From an uncultured Oscillospiraceae bacterium (GTDB lineage Bacteria; Bacillota; Clostridia; Oscillospirales; Acutalibacteraceae), in assembly GCA_900539845.1 (NCBI GenBank), contig UQDP01000002.1, forward strand, positions 62,001 through 126,000: a stretch of 64,000 bases of DNA. Direction: 5' to 3'. The position numbers and the translations under genes were made by a program. Below, one piece after another: positions 23,941 to 33,244 of the stretch (its first letter is position 1; every line of letters starts with the position of its first letter). The notes under the pieces were generated by a model, which did not search any database, was not told the DNA's origin, and worked only from the letters and a program-made list of their open reading frames with translations.

Positions 23941-24794
23941 CGATTCCCCTCCTTGCTCTTCAGCACGGAAAACATAAGATTTATGAGCAGCACGAATACA
24001 AACAAAACCGCTGCTGTGGCGATGAGCGCCTCTCTGTGCAGATCCTGCGCATAGCCCATTTCAAGAATAATATTTGTGGTAAGCGTACGCACGCCGGAAA
24101 GGATGCTGTCGGGAATCACAGGCTGATTTCCGGCTATCATAACGATAGCTGTTGTCTCGCCGATCGCTCTTCCTATACCGAGTATGATACCCGCCGATAC
24201 GCCGGACTTGGCAGCGGGAAGCGACACACCGAATATTGCCCTTTCCTTCGTTGCGCCCAATGCGAGCGCGCCCTCGTAATAACTTTTGGGGACTGCTCGT
24301 ATAGCCGCTTCAGATACGCTGATTATAGTCGGCAGGATCATAATGGCAAGAAGAATAGACGCCGTGAGCACACTTTTTCCTCCGCCGAAGATCTGCCTTA
24401 CCGCCGGCACGATAACGACCAGTCCGAAAAACCCGTAAACAACAGACGGAATACCTGCGAGCAGATCGACTGCGGGTTTCATAAAGCGATAGAGCCCGGC
24501 GGGGCAGTATTCAGCCATAAATACGGCGCACAGCACACCGCAGGGCACGCCCAGCGCAATCGCTCCCGCCGTAACATAAAGGCTACCTATGATCATCGGA
24601 AAAATTCCGAACGTATCATTCAATGGTTTCCAGGTTGTGCCAAAAAGAAATTCCTTAACACCGATTTCACCTATTGCCGGAAAAGCATTTGAGAAAACGA
24701 ACCAGCAAATAAGCAGCACCGCAATCACTGAAATGCACGCGGCAATAAAAAACACCGCGCGCATCATATATTCTTTAATCTTGTTTTTTACCAT
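23937..24794 (-). CDS. pstC: Phosphate ABC transporter permease
   Basis: The 285-residue permease has about six helices, with the PstC segment FLFGTTWKPLNDTFGIFPMI after the first helix and VDLLAGIPSVVYGFFGLVV later. EAAIRAVPKSYYEGALALGA is the cytoplasmic loop that contacts PstB. It starts within the last codons of pstS (7-base overlap), so its translation depends on pstS. Confidence 0.95.
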   Translation of the reverse strand: MVKNKIKEYMMRAVFFIAACISVIAVLLICWFVFSNAFPAIGEIGVKEFLFGTTWKPLNDTFGIFPMIIGSLYVTAGAIALGVPCGVLCAVFMAEYCPAGLYRFMKPAVDLLAGIPSVVYGFFGLVVIVPAVRQIFGGGKSVLTASILLAIMILPTIISVSEAAIRAVPKSYYEGALALGATKERAIFGVSLPAAKSGVSAGIILGIGRAIGETTAIVMIAGNQPVIPDSILSGVRTLTTNIILEMGYAQDLHREALIATAAVLFVFVLLINLMFSVLKSKEGNR

Positions 24795-25630
24795 TCTGTC
24801 TGTTCACCTGTATAGATAGCTTTTACCTGATCGCTTGTAAGCGAGTTAACGGTGTTGTCCTTATTGACAATAACGGCAATTCCGTCTATCGCGATGGTAG
24901 TTGGGGTCAGACCTGATGAAAGCTCGCTGTCTTTCAGTTCCCTTGACGCCATGGCAATGTCACACACACCGTCAATTGCCGAAGTGATTCCCGTTGTGGA
25001 ATCGTTTTGCTGAACAACGATCTGTGCGTTTGGATTAACAAGCGCATACGCTTCCTTCAGTTTTTCCATTACCGGCGAAACGGAAGATGAGCCTGCTACG
25101 TTTACCGTTCCCGAAGGCGAGCTGCCTGCATAACTGCCGTTATTGCCCTGTGAGATATAACCGTTCTCTTCAACAACGGCCTGACCCTCGGCGCTCATAA
25201 TAAAGTTTATAAAATCCTGAGCCGTCTCGGAAATATCCGCCTTGACTGCGATATTAAAGGGTCGTGAGGCTTTATATGTGCCGTTTTTAATATTGTCAAC
25301 GGTAGCGTCTACACCGTCTATCTGCAAAGCCTTAACCGTATCGTTAAGCGAACCGAGTGAGATATATCCGATGGATGACGGATCATTCGCAACAGAGGTC
25401 ATCATGACCGAAGTGCTGTTTGTGGTTTCAGCTGTAATTATCGTGTTATCTACTTTTTCGCCGCTTTCATTTTCTGTTTCAATGCCGAAAAGCTCAATAA
25501 AAGCACTTCTTGTGCCTGAGCCTTCCTCTCGTGTCATAACGGTTATTGAAGAATTTCCCGAACCCTTACAGCCTGCAAAAATTGCGGAAATCGCCAGTAT
25601 TACGGCAAAAACAGGTATTATTTTTTTCAT
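24788..25630 (-). CDS. pstS: Phosphate-binding lipoprotein, circularly permuted PstS
   Basis: The 280-residue lipoprotein (lipobox IFAGC, Cys21) has the PstS motifs in permuted order. TREEGSGTRSAF, normally in the second half, is at about 33-44. The normal beginning, VAGSSSVSPVMEKL, comes at about 178-191 and is followed by NDSTTG (209-214) and MASRELK. The protein ends at YTGEQTEW, which in ordinary PstS is just before the segment that starts this one. All phosphate-contacting loops are kept, so it should be functional. Comparable permuted homologues are, to my recollection, found in gut clostridia. AAGGAG precedes the ATG. Confidence 0.9.
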   Translation of the reverse strand: MKKIIPVFAVILAISAIFAGCKGSGNSSITVMTREEGSGTRSAFIELFGIETENESGEKVDNTIITAETTNSTSVMMTSVANDPSSIGYISLGSLNDTVKALQIDGVDATVDNIKNGTYKASRPFNIAVKADISETAQDFINFIMSAEGQAVVEENGYISQGNNGSYAGSSPSGTVNVAGSSSVSPVMEKLKEAYALVNPNAQIVVQQNDSTTGITSAIDGVCDIAMASRELKDSELSSGLTPTTIAIDGIAVIVNKDNTVNSLTSDQVKAIYTGEQTEW

Positions 25631-25837
25631 TTTGATCTCCTTCTGTTTTCTTTTTTTAGTAAAGCACAGAAATTTATACTATTATTATGTTTAAATTTCT
25701 TCTAAATAAAATCCGGATTTCAATTCTTCTCTCCCTGTGCCTTTTTGAATATAACAGACAAATTTGAAAGACAAACCCGAAAAAAGTAAAAAAGAGGTCA
25801 AATAAAATCCTTTTTGTGTTAAATTTAAACATAAAAA

Positions 25838-25865
25838 ATCCCTTTTTGTTTGCACAAAAAGGGAT
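25838..25865 (-). terminator. Terminator after the membrane metallophosphoesterase gene
   Basis: ATCCCTTTTTGT and ACAAAAAGGGAT form a 12-base stem with a TTGC loop. On the minus strand it is followed by TTTTTTA. The remaining bases up to pstS are A/T-rich, with no other feature seen. Confidence 0.88.
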
Positions 25866-25887
25866 CTTAAAATGATGCAACCGGGGA

Positions 25888-27432
25888 TTATCTCCACAAA
25901 ACATTTTCGGAAAGCAGGATTTCTCCGTTTTCATCAGTGCTTTCCAGTTCAATTCCGTTTGGCGAGATACGCATGATCGACGCAACATAGGAACCGCTTC
26001 CGGCGCTGTCTACACCACCGTCTATCAAGACGGGGAAAGCGCCGCTGTTGTCAAATTCAAGGGTGTGTGAATGACCGCTTGCAAGCAGGCTTACGCCGAG
26101 AAGATCAAGCTTTGCAAGCGCGCGCTGTGAAAGCTCAGGCTCTCTGCATATCTCTCTTGCATGGCAAAGCGCAATGGTGTTGCTGTTTGTGCTTTCCAGT
26201 GTTTCAAGCCAATCCACCATATTTTTTCTGTAATGCTCATAATCGACCATGCCGCCGTATTCGGGATGGGAATCCTCTTTATCTTCACAGCTGTCCAGAA
26301 CGATAAAATTATAATTTCCGAGCGATGTGGTATAATAAAAGTCCTCATAACCCAGATGATCCGCCAGATTCGCCGCTTCTGTGCCGCGTGTTTCATGATT
26401 TCCGCGCACATATATTACGGGCATTTCTCCGTCAGTTAGGTCATATGCGAATTCCAATATATAATCGGCAATATCTTTTTCGCTCATAAGTCCCGGAGCA
26501 CAGTCACCGAGAAGCACGAGCGCCTGATAATCGCCGAGCGCGGCGGCGGCTTTTTCCGCCCTCTCATTTTTGGTGTGCCAGTCAGAAACAGTTAAAATAT
26601 CAATATCGCTGCCGAACGCATCATGAAAAGAATAGCTTTCGCTTTCTATTGTTTTTCCGTTCCTGCCGCCGTAACTGAGCTCATCTACTACACGCGTTGA
26701 ACCGACCTTATATGTATTGCCTGAAAGCTGCTCTTTCGGCACAGCGACGGTGTGTATGATAGAATCGCCGTTTTTTCTGCCGCCGCTTTCATCATAAATG
26801 CGCACCGTTTCATCATTATACGCATACTCGATATATCCCGTGCCCTTATCATTTGTTGAAAACACAACAGAATATTCCGCGCCGTTATCAAAAACAACAG
26901 GACCCGAAGTGAATTTATACGGCGTAACGGGGAAAACGCCGGCATACAAAACAAATAAAAGAACCGCGGCTGTAGTGCACGAAATGATCTTTCTTGCTGT
27001 TTTCTTTTTAATCAGAGGAAATGCGAACGCGAAAAATGAAACGCCTACCACAAGCGACCAAACCGGCCAAGCGGATTGGCAGAGCGCATATGCTGAAGAA
27101 AGGCTCATACCTTTATCTGTTATAAGCGCCACGGCTGAATAGACAAATGCGATTACAGCAAGCGCCTCACTGATAAAAGCGATGACATTCATAAACTTTT
27201 CGGGAATGATATATTTCTTTCTCACCTTTGCATTCAGAATCAGAAGCAAACTGATCCCGCCGAGCACAACAAAAACGAAAAGCCCCAGCGAAAAACCTGT
27301 GTACAAAACATTGTCAACAAACACAAAGCCGTATCTTACAGAATAAAAGAACAGCGCAGACACTGCTGAAAAGGCAGTAAAAAACGCGACAGCACCTTTG
27401 CTGAACAACAGCTTATTAAGAAATTTTTTCAT
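25888..27432 (-). CDS. Membrane metallophosphoesterase
   Basis: The 514-residue product has about five N-terminal membrane helices (residues 10-180). A beta-rich segment that may be a purple-acid-phosphatase-type N-domain follows (about 185-275), then a calcineurin-like phosphoesterase domain. Metal motifs are SDWH, LGDC, RGNHE, CHAR and SGHSH, all intact. The catalytic domain is probably outside the cell. The substrate is unknown; phosphodiesters or cell-surface phosphates are possible. The ATG at 27432 is preferred because GGGAGG is seven bases upstream. It lies next to the phosphate importer, which could be a functional link. Confidence 0.82.
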   Translation of the reverse strand: MKKFLNKLLFSKGAVAFFTAFSAVSALFFYSVRYGFVFVDNVLYTGFSLGLFVFVVLGGISLLLILNAKVRKKYIIPEKFMNVIAFISEALAVIAFVYSAVALITDKGMSLSSAYALCQSAWPVWSLVVGVSFFAFAFPLIKKKTARKIISCTTAAVLLFVLYAGVFPVTPYKFTSGPVVFDNGAEYSVVFSTNDKGTGYIEYAYNDETVRIYDESGGRKNGDSIIHTVAVPKEQLSGNTYKVGSTRVVDELSYGGRNGKTIESESYSFHDAFGSDIDILTVSDWHTKNERAEKAAAALGDYQALVLLGDCAPGLMSEKDIADYILEFAYDLTDGEMPVIYVRGNHETRGTEAANLADHLGYEDFYYTTSLGNYNFIVLDSCEDKEDSHPEYGGMVDYEHYRKNMVDWLETLESTNSNTIALCHAREICREPELSQRALAKLDLLGVSLLASGHSHTLEFDNSGAFPVLIDGGVDSAGSGSYVASIMRISPNGIELESTDENGEILLSENVLWR

Positions 27433-27516
27433 AAACATACCTCCCGCCTAACCAATTATATTACGTGGAAAAGCAACTGTCAATGCCCAAGGGCATGGGG
27501 AATAGAGCAAGCAAAT

Positions 27517-27544
27517 ATCGGCGCAGGAGCATACCCGCGCCGAT
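27517..27544 (-). terminator. Probable terminator after the acetyltransferase gene
   Basis: ATCGGCGC and GCGCCGAT form an 8-base stem 12 bases beyond the stop codon. The following T-run on the minus strand is short (ATTTGCTT). Confidence 0.5.
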
Positions 27545-27555
27545 ACCGAATCACT

Positions 27556-28191
27556 TTAAACCGCTGTTTCAAGCAAAGCCGTATTTCCCGACTGAATGGC
27601 TGAAATATTTCTGTCTATCTTATCAGACTCCCAATTCCACCACCTGATCTTCTCAAGTTTTGATATTGTGGCATCATCAAATCTTTTTCTGATCTGTTTT
27701 GCGGGAACACCGCCTACTATTGTATAGGGCGGCACATCCTTTGTTACAACAGCACGTGAGGCAATAATCGCCCCGTCGCCTATCGTAACGCCGGACATGA
27801 TCACTGCTTCAAAACCTATCCAGACATCATTTCCGATAACGATATCGCCTTTGTTATCCCACGCGTCCGTAACATTTTTCCCGTCCAGATTCCATTCATC
27901 ATAAAATATCGGGAACGGATATGTTGAAAGGGATGAAAGACTGTGATTTGCACTTGTAAACAGGAACTTGGCTCCGCAGGCAACAGAACAGAATCTGCCT
28001 ATGATCAGCCGGTCGCCGTTAACGGGATAATGATAAAGCACATTGTTTTTTTCAAAATCCCTCGGGTCATTCACAAAATCGTTATACATTGTATATTCCC
28101 CAACGGAAATATACGGATTGCTTACAACATTTTTAAGATAAACGGTATCCTTATCCCCTTTTCTGGGGAAGATCTTTTCCGGAACAGTCAA
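27556..28191 (-). CDS. Vat/CatB-type xenobiotic O-acetyltransferase
   Basis: The 211-residue product is a left-handed beta-helix acetyltransferase. It contains [20 protein letters not shown], a loop with [12 protein letters not shown] (the catalytic His region), [13 protein letters not shown], and [16 protein letters not shown]. The pattern matches streptogramin A acetyltransferases (Vat) and CatB, which move acetyl from acetyl-CoA to an antibiotic hydroxyl. The true substrate is unknown, since chromosomal members of this family often are not resistance genes. TTG at 28191 is the start, seven bases after AAGGAGA. A short possible leader ORF lies upstream. Confidence 0.85.
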   Translation of the reverse strand: MTVPEKIFPRKGDKDTVYLKNVVSNPYISVGEYTMYNDFVNDPRDFEKNNVLYHYPVNGDRLIIGRFCSVACGAKFLFTSANHSLSSLSTYPFPIFYDEWNLDGKNVTDAWDNKGDIVIGNDVWIGFEAVIMSGVTIGDGAIIASRAVVTKDVPPYTIVGGVPAKQIRKRFDDATISKLEKIRWWNWESDKIDRNISAIQSGNTALLETAV

Positions 28192-28215
28192 TTCAATCTC
28201 TCCTTAAAGTAAAAT

Positions 28216-28257
28216 TTATTTCAATACTGTTCCGGCAACAACAATGCAGCGCCTCAC
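28216..28257 (-). other. Possible 13-codon leader ORF before the acetyltransferase
   Basis: A GTG at 28257 with AAGGAG eight bases upstream opens MRRCIVVAGTVLK and stops at 28216, 25 bases before the acetyltransferase start. Short leader peptides are common before drug-inducible resistance genes. CGGCA / TGCCG can pair around the ribosome binding site. Small and unproven. Confidence 0.25.
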
Positions 28258-28299
28258 CGGCACCACTCCTTCCTGCCGTTTTTTGTTCTTATTGATCAA

Positions 28300-30084
28300 T
28301 TATTTATAAAGAGGACCATATGCCTCGCAGGCACGGTAATCCGCGGACTGCTTATCCTGTGTGCCGAAGCCGCTCCATGAATGGGGGCGGAAAATACGCG
28401 AATCATCAACATTGTGCATATTAACGGGTATTCTGAGCATGGAAGCAAGCGTGATAAGATCTGCGCCCACATGACCGTAAACCGTTACGCCGTGATTCGC
28501 TCCCCAGTTTGCCATAACGCTGTAAACATCCTTGAATGCACCCTCACCCGTAAGATTCGGCACGAACCATGTGGTGGGCCATGAAGGATCTGTTCTTTTA
28601 TCGATAACATTATGTATCTCATCCGGGAGATCGACCGTATAGCCCTCTGCAAGCTGAAGTACGGGACCTACGCCGTCCACGATATTCACGCGCAGCATTG
28701 TGACAGGCATCTGCGCCCTGCAGCGGAAGTGGCTTGAAAATCCGCCGCCGCGGAAATACTCGTAATTTGCCCTGCACCAGTCTGTAGCTCCAAGGCAGGC
28801 TTTTATATCTTCATCGGTCATTTCCCAGAACGGTTTCATGCAGTTCTCGCCGTTCTCATTTTTGCTTGCGCCGGTTCCGTCAAGCGCCGTTGCGCCTGAA
28901 TTGATAAGATGGATAAAGCCGTTAGCCGCAATTCCATCCGGCTTAACGCCTGTTACTCTTTCGCAAGCCTCCGGGCTCCAATAGGTTCTTACGTCATGGA
29001 AACACGGCGCGCTGTTTGCAATAAAGGAGCCGAGCATCATTGCAACGCCGTTAAGAGTGTCGTTCTCGGTTGCAAAGGGAGTCGGCATCTTAGGACCGTT
29101 CCAGTCAAAAGAGGACGCCATGATGGATTCGGTAAAGTCCGCGTTCGGAAGCCAGTCCGTCCAGTTCCTCTGACCCTGAAAACCTGCCGCAACGGCGTTT
29201 TTGCCGAGCGCCTCTTCGTGCCAGCCCATTTCATCCAGCTTTTTATTGCCGAAAAGAATATCGCGGACCACAAGGGTCATTTTTGTAATAAACTCCCAGT
29301 CTTTATCGGGTGCAACCACCTTGGAGCGTCTGATCATCTCGGGAAGGTTCTTGCCTTCATTCAAATCAAAGCCCTCTTTGCAGTTTGCCTTAACCCAAGC
29401 AAGTGCTTTTTCATATTCATCGTGATCATAAATTTCAAGAGTGATTCTGCGCAGGATTTCCGTCATATCCACCCATTCGGCGCGGATACCGAGATATTTC
29501 TGGAACATATCTGCGTTGCAGTAGCTGCCGGCAATACCCATTGCAACTCCGCCGAGATTTACATATGCCTTGTTCTTCATCCAGCCGACTGTTACGGCGC
29601 CCTTTGCAAAACGGAGGATCTTTTCGGCAACATCGTCGGGAATGTTCGTATCTGTAATATCCTGAACGTCATGACCGTAGATGGAAAACGCAGGCATGCC
29701 TCTTTGCGCATAGGCTGCCATGACCGCGGCAAGATAAACAGCGCCGGGACGCTCCGTGCCGTTAAATCCCCATACAGCCTTGATCGTATTGGGATTCATA
29801 TCAAACGTTTCCGAGCCGTAGCACCAGCAAGGAGTTACGGAAAGTGTTGCCACAACATTTTCGGTTTCAAACTGCCTTGCGCAGGCTGCCGCCTCGGCAC
29901 CGCCGCCTATTGTGGTGTTGCTGATCACGCACTGAACAGGCGTTCCGTCAGGATAACGCAGCTTGCTCTCTATCAGCTTTGCGGCAGAACGAGCCATTCC
30001 CATCGTCTGATTTTCCAGGCTCTCGCGTACGCCGCCCCATCTGCCGTCGATTACCGGGCGTATTCCTATTTTAGGATAGTTCAT
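28300..30084 (-). CDS. fucI: L-fucose isomerase
   Basis: The 594-residue enzyme aligns along its length with E. coli FucI from [12 protein letters not shown] to CEAYGPLYK. The three active-site residues known there (Glu337, Asp361, His528) have counterparts at Glu340 (ATEND), Asp364 ([11 protein letters not shown]) and His531 (GANHGV), all shifted by the same three positions. It converts L-fucose to L-fuculose using Mn2+ in the cytoplasm, and such enzymes also accept D-arabinose. It is the last gene of the fucA-fucK-fucI set, 17 bases after the kinase gene. Confidence 0.97.
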   Translation of the reverse strand: MNYPKIGIRPVIDGRWGGVRESLENQTMGMARSAAKLIESKLRYPDGTPVQCVISNTTIGGGAEAAACARQFETENVVATLSVTPCWCYGSETFDMNPNTIKAVWGFNGTERPGAVYLAAVMAAYAQRGMPAFSIYGHDVQDITDTNIPDDVAEKILRFAKGAVTVGWMKNKAYVNLGGVAMGIAGSYCNADMFQKYLGIRAEWVDMTEILRRITLEIYDHDEYEKALAWVKANCKEGFDLNEGKNLPEMIRRSKVVAPDKDWEFITKMTLVVRDILFGNKKLDEMGWHEEALGKNAVAAGFQGQRNWTDWLPNADFTESIMASSFDWNGPKMPTPFATENDTLNGVAMMLGSFIANSAPCFHDVRTYWSPEACERVTGVKPDGIAANGFIHLINSGATALDGTGASKNENGENCMKPFWEMTDEDIKACLGATDWCRANYEYFRGGGFSSHFRCRAQMPVTMLRVNIVDGVGPVLQLAEGYTVDLPDEIHNVIDKRTDPSWPTTWFVPNLTGEGAFKDVYSVMANWGANHGVTVYGHVGADLITLASMLRIPVNMHNVDDSRIFRPHSWSGFGTQDKQSADYRACEAYGPLYK

Positions 30085-30101
30085 AAATCTTTACCTCGCT
30101 T

Positions 30102-31526
30102 TTATTTATTTAATAATTTTAAAAACCTATTATATGCACAGTCCCATTTATTCGCTTCACCGGGCAGGTATTCGCGAACCTTTTCCGTCTGCCGTATGAT
30201 CGCTCTGCCCTGTTCTATGCTGTCTATCTCTCCGAGGGCAACAAGCTGAAGCAGAATATTTCCCAGAGCCGTTGCCTCCGCAGGACCTGCAACAACGGGT
30301 ATGCCTGTGCTGTTTGCAGTCATCTGACAGAGAAACGGATCCTTTGTGCCGCCGCCGAGCAGATGCAAAACGGTGAATTCCTTGCCGGTGTTATCCGAGA
30401 TCTGCCGAAGCGCAAATCTGTATTTCATTGCAAGGCTTTCATAAACCGTTCTTACGATCTCGCCGTCGCTCTTAGGAACTTCCTGATCGGTTTCGGCGCA
30501 GCGTTTTCGAATCTTCTGCGGCATATCGCCGTGAGATGAAAACGCGGGATCATCCGGGTCGATAAAACACAGAAACGGCTTGCTTTCGCGCGCAAGCTTC
30601 TCCATATCGGCATATGTATAGTCCCTGCCCTGTTCTTTAAAGTTTCTTCTCAGTTCCTGAATCAGCCACAAGCCGCTTATATTTTTCAGATAATTTATTT
30701 TTCCGTTTGCCCCAAGCTCGTTTGAAAGCTCGTCACGCATACTTTTTTCAGTCATCACCGGCTCGTCACATTCACAGCCTATCAGCGACCATGTGCCGCA
30801 GGAAAGAAACGCAGGCACCTCACTTGCATCGCATGGCATTGCACAAACGGCGCACTGTGTATCATGACCTGCCGCTTTTATGACCTTAATACCTTTATAT
30901 TCTCCTGCAACACTTGCGCTCGGCACAATTTCAGGCAATGCGCTCTCAGGCATTTCCGTCAGGGCGAAAATATCCTTTTGCCACTGCTTTTTATGCAGAT
31001 TGAGCATCTGAGATGTGGATGCAATGGTCTGCTCGGCGCTCACGGCTGTGCAAAGCATATATGCGATAAGATCCGGCATAAACAGAATTTTGCCGATATT
31101 CTTATTCTCCTCTGACGCAAGCTGAAAAAGCGTGTTGATATTCATGATCTGAATACCCGTTTTTTTATACAGCTCCGGCGGAGAAATCTTTTCAAAAATT
31201 TTTTTCGGAACACCCTGTGTACGTGTGTCACGGTAATGGACAGGCAAAGAGATAAGCCTTCCGTTTTCATCAATAAGCCCGTAATCCACTCCCCAGGTAT
31301 CAAACGCCATAGAATCTATTTTTTCGGCCTTTAAGGCGGCAATTTCGATTCCTTTGGCTATCTCTCTCATAAGATAGGGAAAATCCCAGCAGAGCTTCCC
31401 GTTTTCCGTCGTGGGGATGTTTTCAAATCTGTGGATCTCTCTGTAACGTATTTCATCGGAATCAAAATCCGCAAGTATCGCGCGCCCGCTTGAAGCGCCC
31501 AGATCAAATGCAAGAACAGTGCTCAT
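30102..31526 (-). CDS. fucK: FGGY sugar kinase, rhamnulokinase-like, acting as L-fuculokinase
   Basis: The 474-residue kinase has the actin-fold phosphate motifs LAFDLGASSGRA (6-17) and FDTWGVDYGL, and C-terminal HLLGGGTKDPFLCQM. By sequence it resembles rhamnulokinase (RhaB) more than E. coli FucK. It sits between fucose isomerase and the aldolase, so its likely job is ATP-dependent phosphorylation of L-fuculose to L-fuculose-1-phosphate. RhaB-like kinases in this role are known in other gut bacteria. Spacing is 18 bases from fucA and 17 to fucI. Confidence 0.88.
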   Translation of the reverse strand: MSTVLAFDLGASSGRAILADFDSDEIRYREIHRFENIPTTENGKLCWDFPYLMREIAKGIEIAALKAEKIDSMAFDTWGVDYGLIDENGRLISLPVHYRDTRTQGVPKKIFEKISPPELYKKTGIQIMNINTLFQLASEENKNIGKILFMPDLIAYMLCTAVSAEQTIASTSQMLNLHKKQWQKDIFALTEMPESALPEIVPSASVAGEYKGIKVIKAAGHDTQCAVCAMPCDASEVPAFLSCGTWSLIGCECDEPVMTEKSMRDELSNELGANGKINYLKNISGLWLIQELRRNFKEQGRDYTYADMEKLARESKPFLCFIDPDDPAFSSHGDMPQKIRKRCAETDQEVPKSDGEIVRTVYESLAMKYRFALRQISDNTGKEFTVLHLLGGGTKDPFLCQMTANSTGIPVVAGPAEATALGNILLQLVALGEIDSIEQGRAIIRQTEKVREYLPGEANKWDCAYNRFLKLLNK

Positions 31527-31544
31527 AAGATCATCTCCGCCTGC

Positions 31545-32255
31545 TTAATCTTCATCCGAATGCAGCATCTTGTCATCGGGGTTGAACACCTTATAGCCCG
31601 GATGACGGCCGGTCACTCTGTAATATCCCCTAAGATCGATCAGCTTTTGGATATTTTCTCTGCTTATATCATGGCTTCCGCCCAATATAACGGCGTTAAT
31701 CGTGATTTTAGCCCAAAGTTCAAGGCTCTCCATTCTGTAAAACGCAGTTATAACATCGCTGCCCACGGCAAGTGCGCCGTGATTTTCAAGCAGCATAACA
31801 TCATGTTCCTCAAGATAAGGCTCAATGGAATCCGGCACCTCAGTAGTGGACGGTGTACCGTAAGGTGTAAGCGGTACACTGCCGATAACAGAAACGTCCT
31901 CTATCATATTGTACATATCCATAGCCTTGTGCGCCACGGCAAAGCCTGTTGCCCCCGGCGGATGAGCGTGGATAACGCTGAAAACATCCTCTCTCTTGTC
32001 ATAACAGCGAAGATGCATCTTTATCTCGCTTGAAGGACGCAGACCTTCAGCCGCCTCAAGCACATTGCCCTTTGCATCTATATGGATAAGCTTATCAGGC
32101 GTTATAAAGGATTTGCTCATACCTGTGGGTGTGGCAAGGATCGTACCGTCCGGCAGTTTGGCACTTACATTTCCGTCATTCGCGGCAACCCATCCAAGCT
32201 GCCACATCTTATGGCAGACATCGCATATCTGTTCTTTGATATTCTGAGTGTCCAT
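31545..32255 (-). CDS. fucA: L-fuculose-1-phosphate aldolase (class II)
   Basis: The 236-residue enzyme belongs to the class II aldolase/adducin family. Zinc ligands expected from E. coli FucA (Glu73, His92, His94, His155) map to Glu77, His96, His98 and His159 (SSEIK, HAHPP, ENHG), a constant shift of four. It splits L-fuculose-1-phosphate into DHAP and L-lactaldehyde. The ATG at 32255 follows GGAGG by eight bases; an in-frame start 24 bases upstream would place that site inside the coding region. It is first in the fuc operon. No lactaldehyde reductase is nearby. Confidence 0.93.
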   Translation of the reverse strand: MDTQNIKEQICDVCHKMWQLGWVAANDGNVSAKLPDGTILATPTGMSKSFITPDKLIHIDAKGNVLEAAEGLRPSSEIKMHLRCYDKREDVFSVIHAHPPGATGFAVAHKAMDMYNMIEDVSVIGSVPLTPYGTPSTTEVPDSIEPYLEEHDVMLLENHGALAVGSDVITAFYRMESLELWAKITINAVILGGSHDISRENIQKLIDLRGYYRVTGRHPGYKVFNPDDKMLHSDED

Positions 32256-32291
32256 GAAAAAAACCTCCTTAAAAATCACTTTCTAATTTGT

Positions 32292-32330
32292 ATTATACTG
32301 TTGATTCTGCCGGCGTTCTTGGTGTATAAT
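32292..32330. promoter_or_regulatory. Back-to-back promoters of the fuc operon and its AraC gene
   Basis: On the plus strand TTGATT (32301-32306) and TATAAT (32325-32330) are 18 bases apart. On the minus strand a perfect TATAAT (32297-32292) faces fucA but has no good -35, as expected for an activator-dependent promoter. The two overlap within 40 bases. AraC control of fucAKI would fit. Confidence 0.6.
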
Positions 32331-32377
32331 GTGATAAATTAGTACGATATTCACTTTTTTACAGGCGGTAGTGATTT

Positions 32378-33244
32378 ATGAGATATTCCGACTATCAGGA
32401 AAAATCAACAAGAGGCACTTTCGGGTTTCCGATTCAGCTTTATTATGTGGATTCCACCCATCCGCAGTATGAGATGCCGCTTCACTGGCATATGGAATGC
32501 GAACTGATACTTATACTCAGGGGCTGTTTCGATCTTTATGTAAACGGCAGGTCCAAAACGCTTTCAGAAGGTCAATGCGCATTTGTTCCAAGCGAATTCA
32601 TCCATGGCGGAGTACCGCATGACTGCATTTACGAATGTGTTGTTTTTCAGATGGAAAGCTTTCTGCAAAGCTCCTCAGAATGCCTTGAAGAATATAACAG
32701 AGCGATTGAAAGCGGCGTAATAGGCCAAATGTTTTTTGAAAAGAACAGTCCGTGCGGTGTGCTGATAGACGCTATATTTGAATCTATGGAAAAGGAAAAC
32801 AGCGGATATACTTTTAAAACGACAGGGCTGCTGTGGCAGCTTACGGGAAACATAATCGAAGCAGGCGAAAAAAGCGGCAGCAAAACCGCTTCTGACAAAG
32901 TATATAAGCGTAACGCAAGAATAAAACGGGTACTTTCAAAAATACGCAGAGACTATTCAAAAACACTTCGTTTGGAAGACTTGGCAGACGCTGCAGGTCT
33001 GAATCCCCAATATCTCTGCAAGGCATTTAAAGAAGTAACCGGAAAGACCCCTATTGATTACCTGAATTTTTACAGAGTTGAATGCGCGGCGGAGATGCTT
33101 TCAATAGAAAGTATGAGTGTAACAGAGATCGCAATGGCATGCGGATTCGGTGACCTGAGCTATTTCAACAGACTGTTTAAAAGGCATAAAAGCATGTCGC
33201 CGACAGCATATAGAAAACGATTTACACAAAAATTAATAAAATAA
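32378..33244 (+). CDS. AraC family regulator of the fuc operon
   Basis: The 288-residue product has an N-terminal cupin sensor (PLHWHMECELILILRG, near residues 30-45, and FVPSEFIHGG) and a C-terminal AraC DNA-binding domain. The second helix-turn-helix shows EIAMACGFGDLSYFNRLFKRH. It diverges from fucA and its promoter overlaps that of the fuc operon, so it is probably the fucose-responsive activator. The ATG start follows GGTAGTG, a modest ribosome binding site. The 138 bases after it are very A/T-rich and show nothing else. Confidence 0.88.
   Translation: MRYSDYQEKSTRGTFGFPIQLYYVDSTHPQYEMPLHWHMECELILILRGCFDLYVNGRSKTLSEGQCAFVPSEFIHGGVPHDCIYECVVFQMESFLQSSSECLEEYNRAIESGVIGQMFFEKNSPCGVLIDAIFESMEKENSGYTFKTTGLLWQLTGNIIEAGEKSGSKTASDKVYKRNARIKRVLSKIRRDYSKTLRLEDLADAAGLNPQYLCKAFKEVTGKTPIDYLNFYRVECAAEMLSIESMSVTEIAMACGFGDLSYFNRLFKRHKSMSPTAYRKRFTQKLIK

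Noticed and set aside
24788-25630. Truncated or frameshifted PstS.
   Set aside because: Both halves are complete and in one frame; the apparent missing end is explained by the permuted order.
28909-30249. A 446-codon open frame on the plus strand opposite fucI and fucK.
   Set aside because: It lies entirely antisense to genes with conserved active sites, has no ribosome binding site and shows no recognisable domain. It is a by-product of codon use on the other strand.
30102-31526. A rhamnose operon, based on the rhamnulokinase-like kinase.
   Set aside because: The flanking isomerase and aldolase have FucI and FucA active sites, and no rhaA or rhaD is present.
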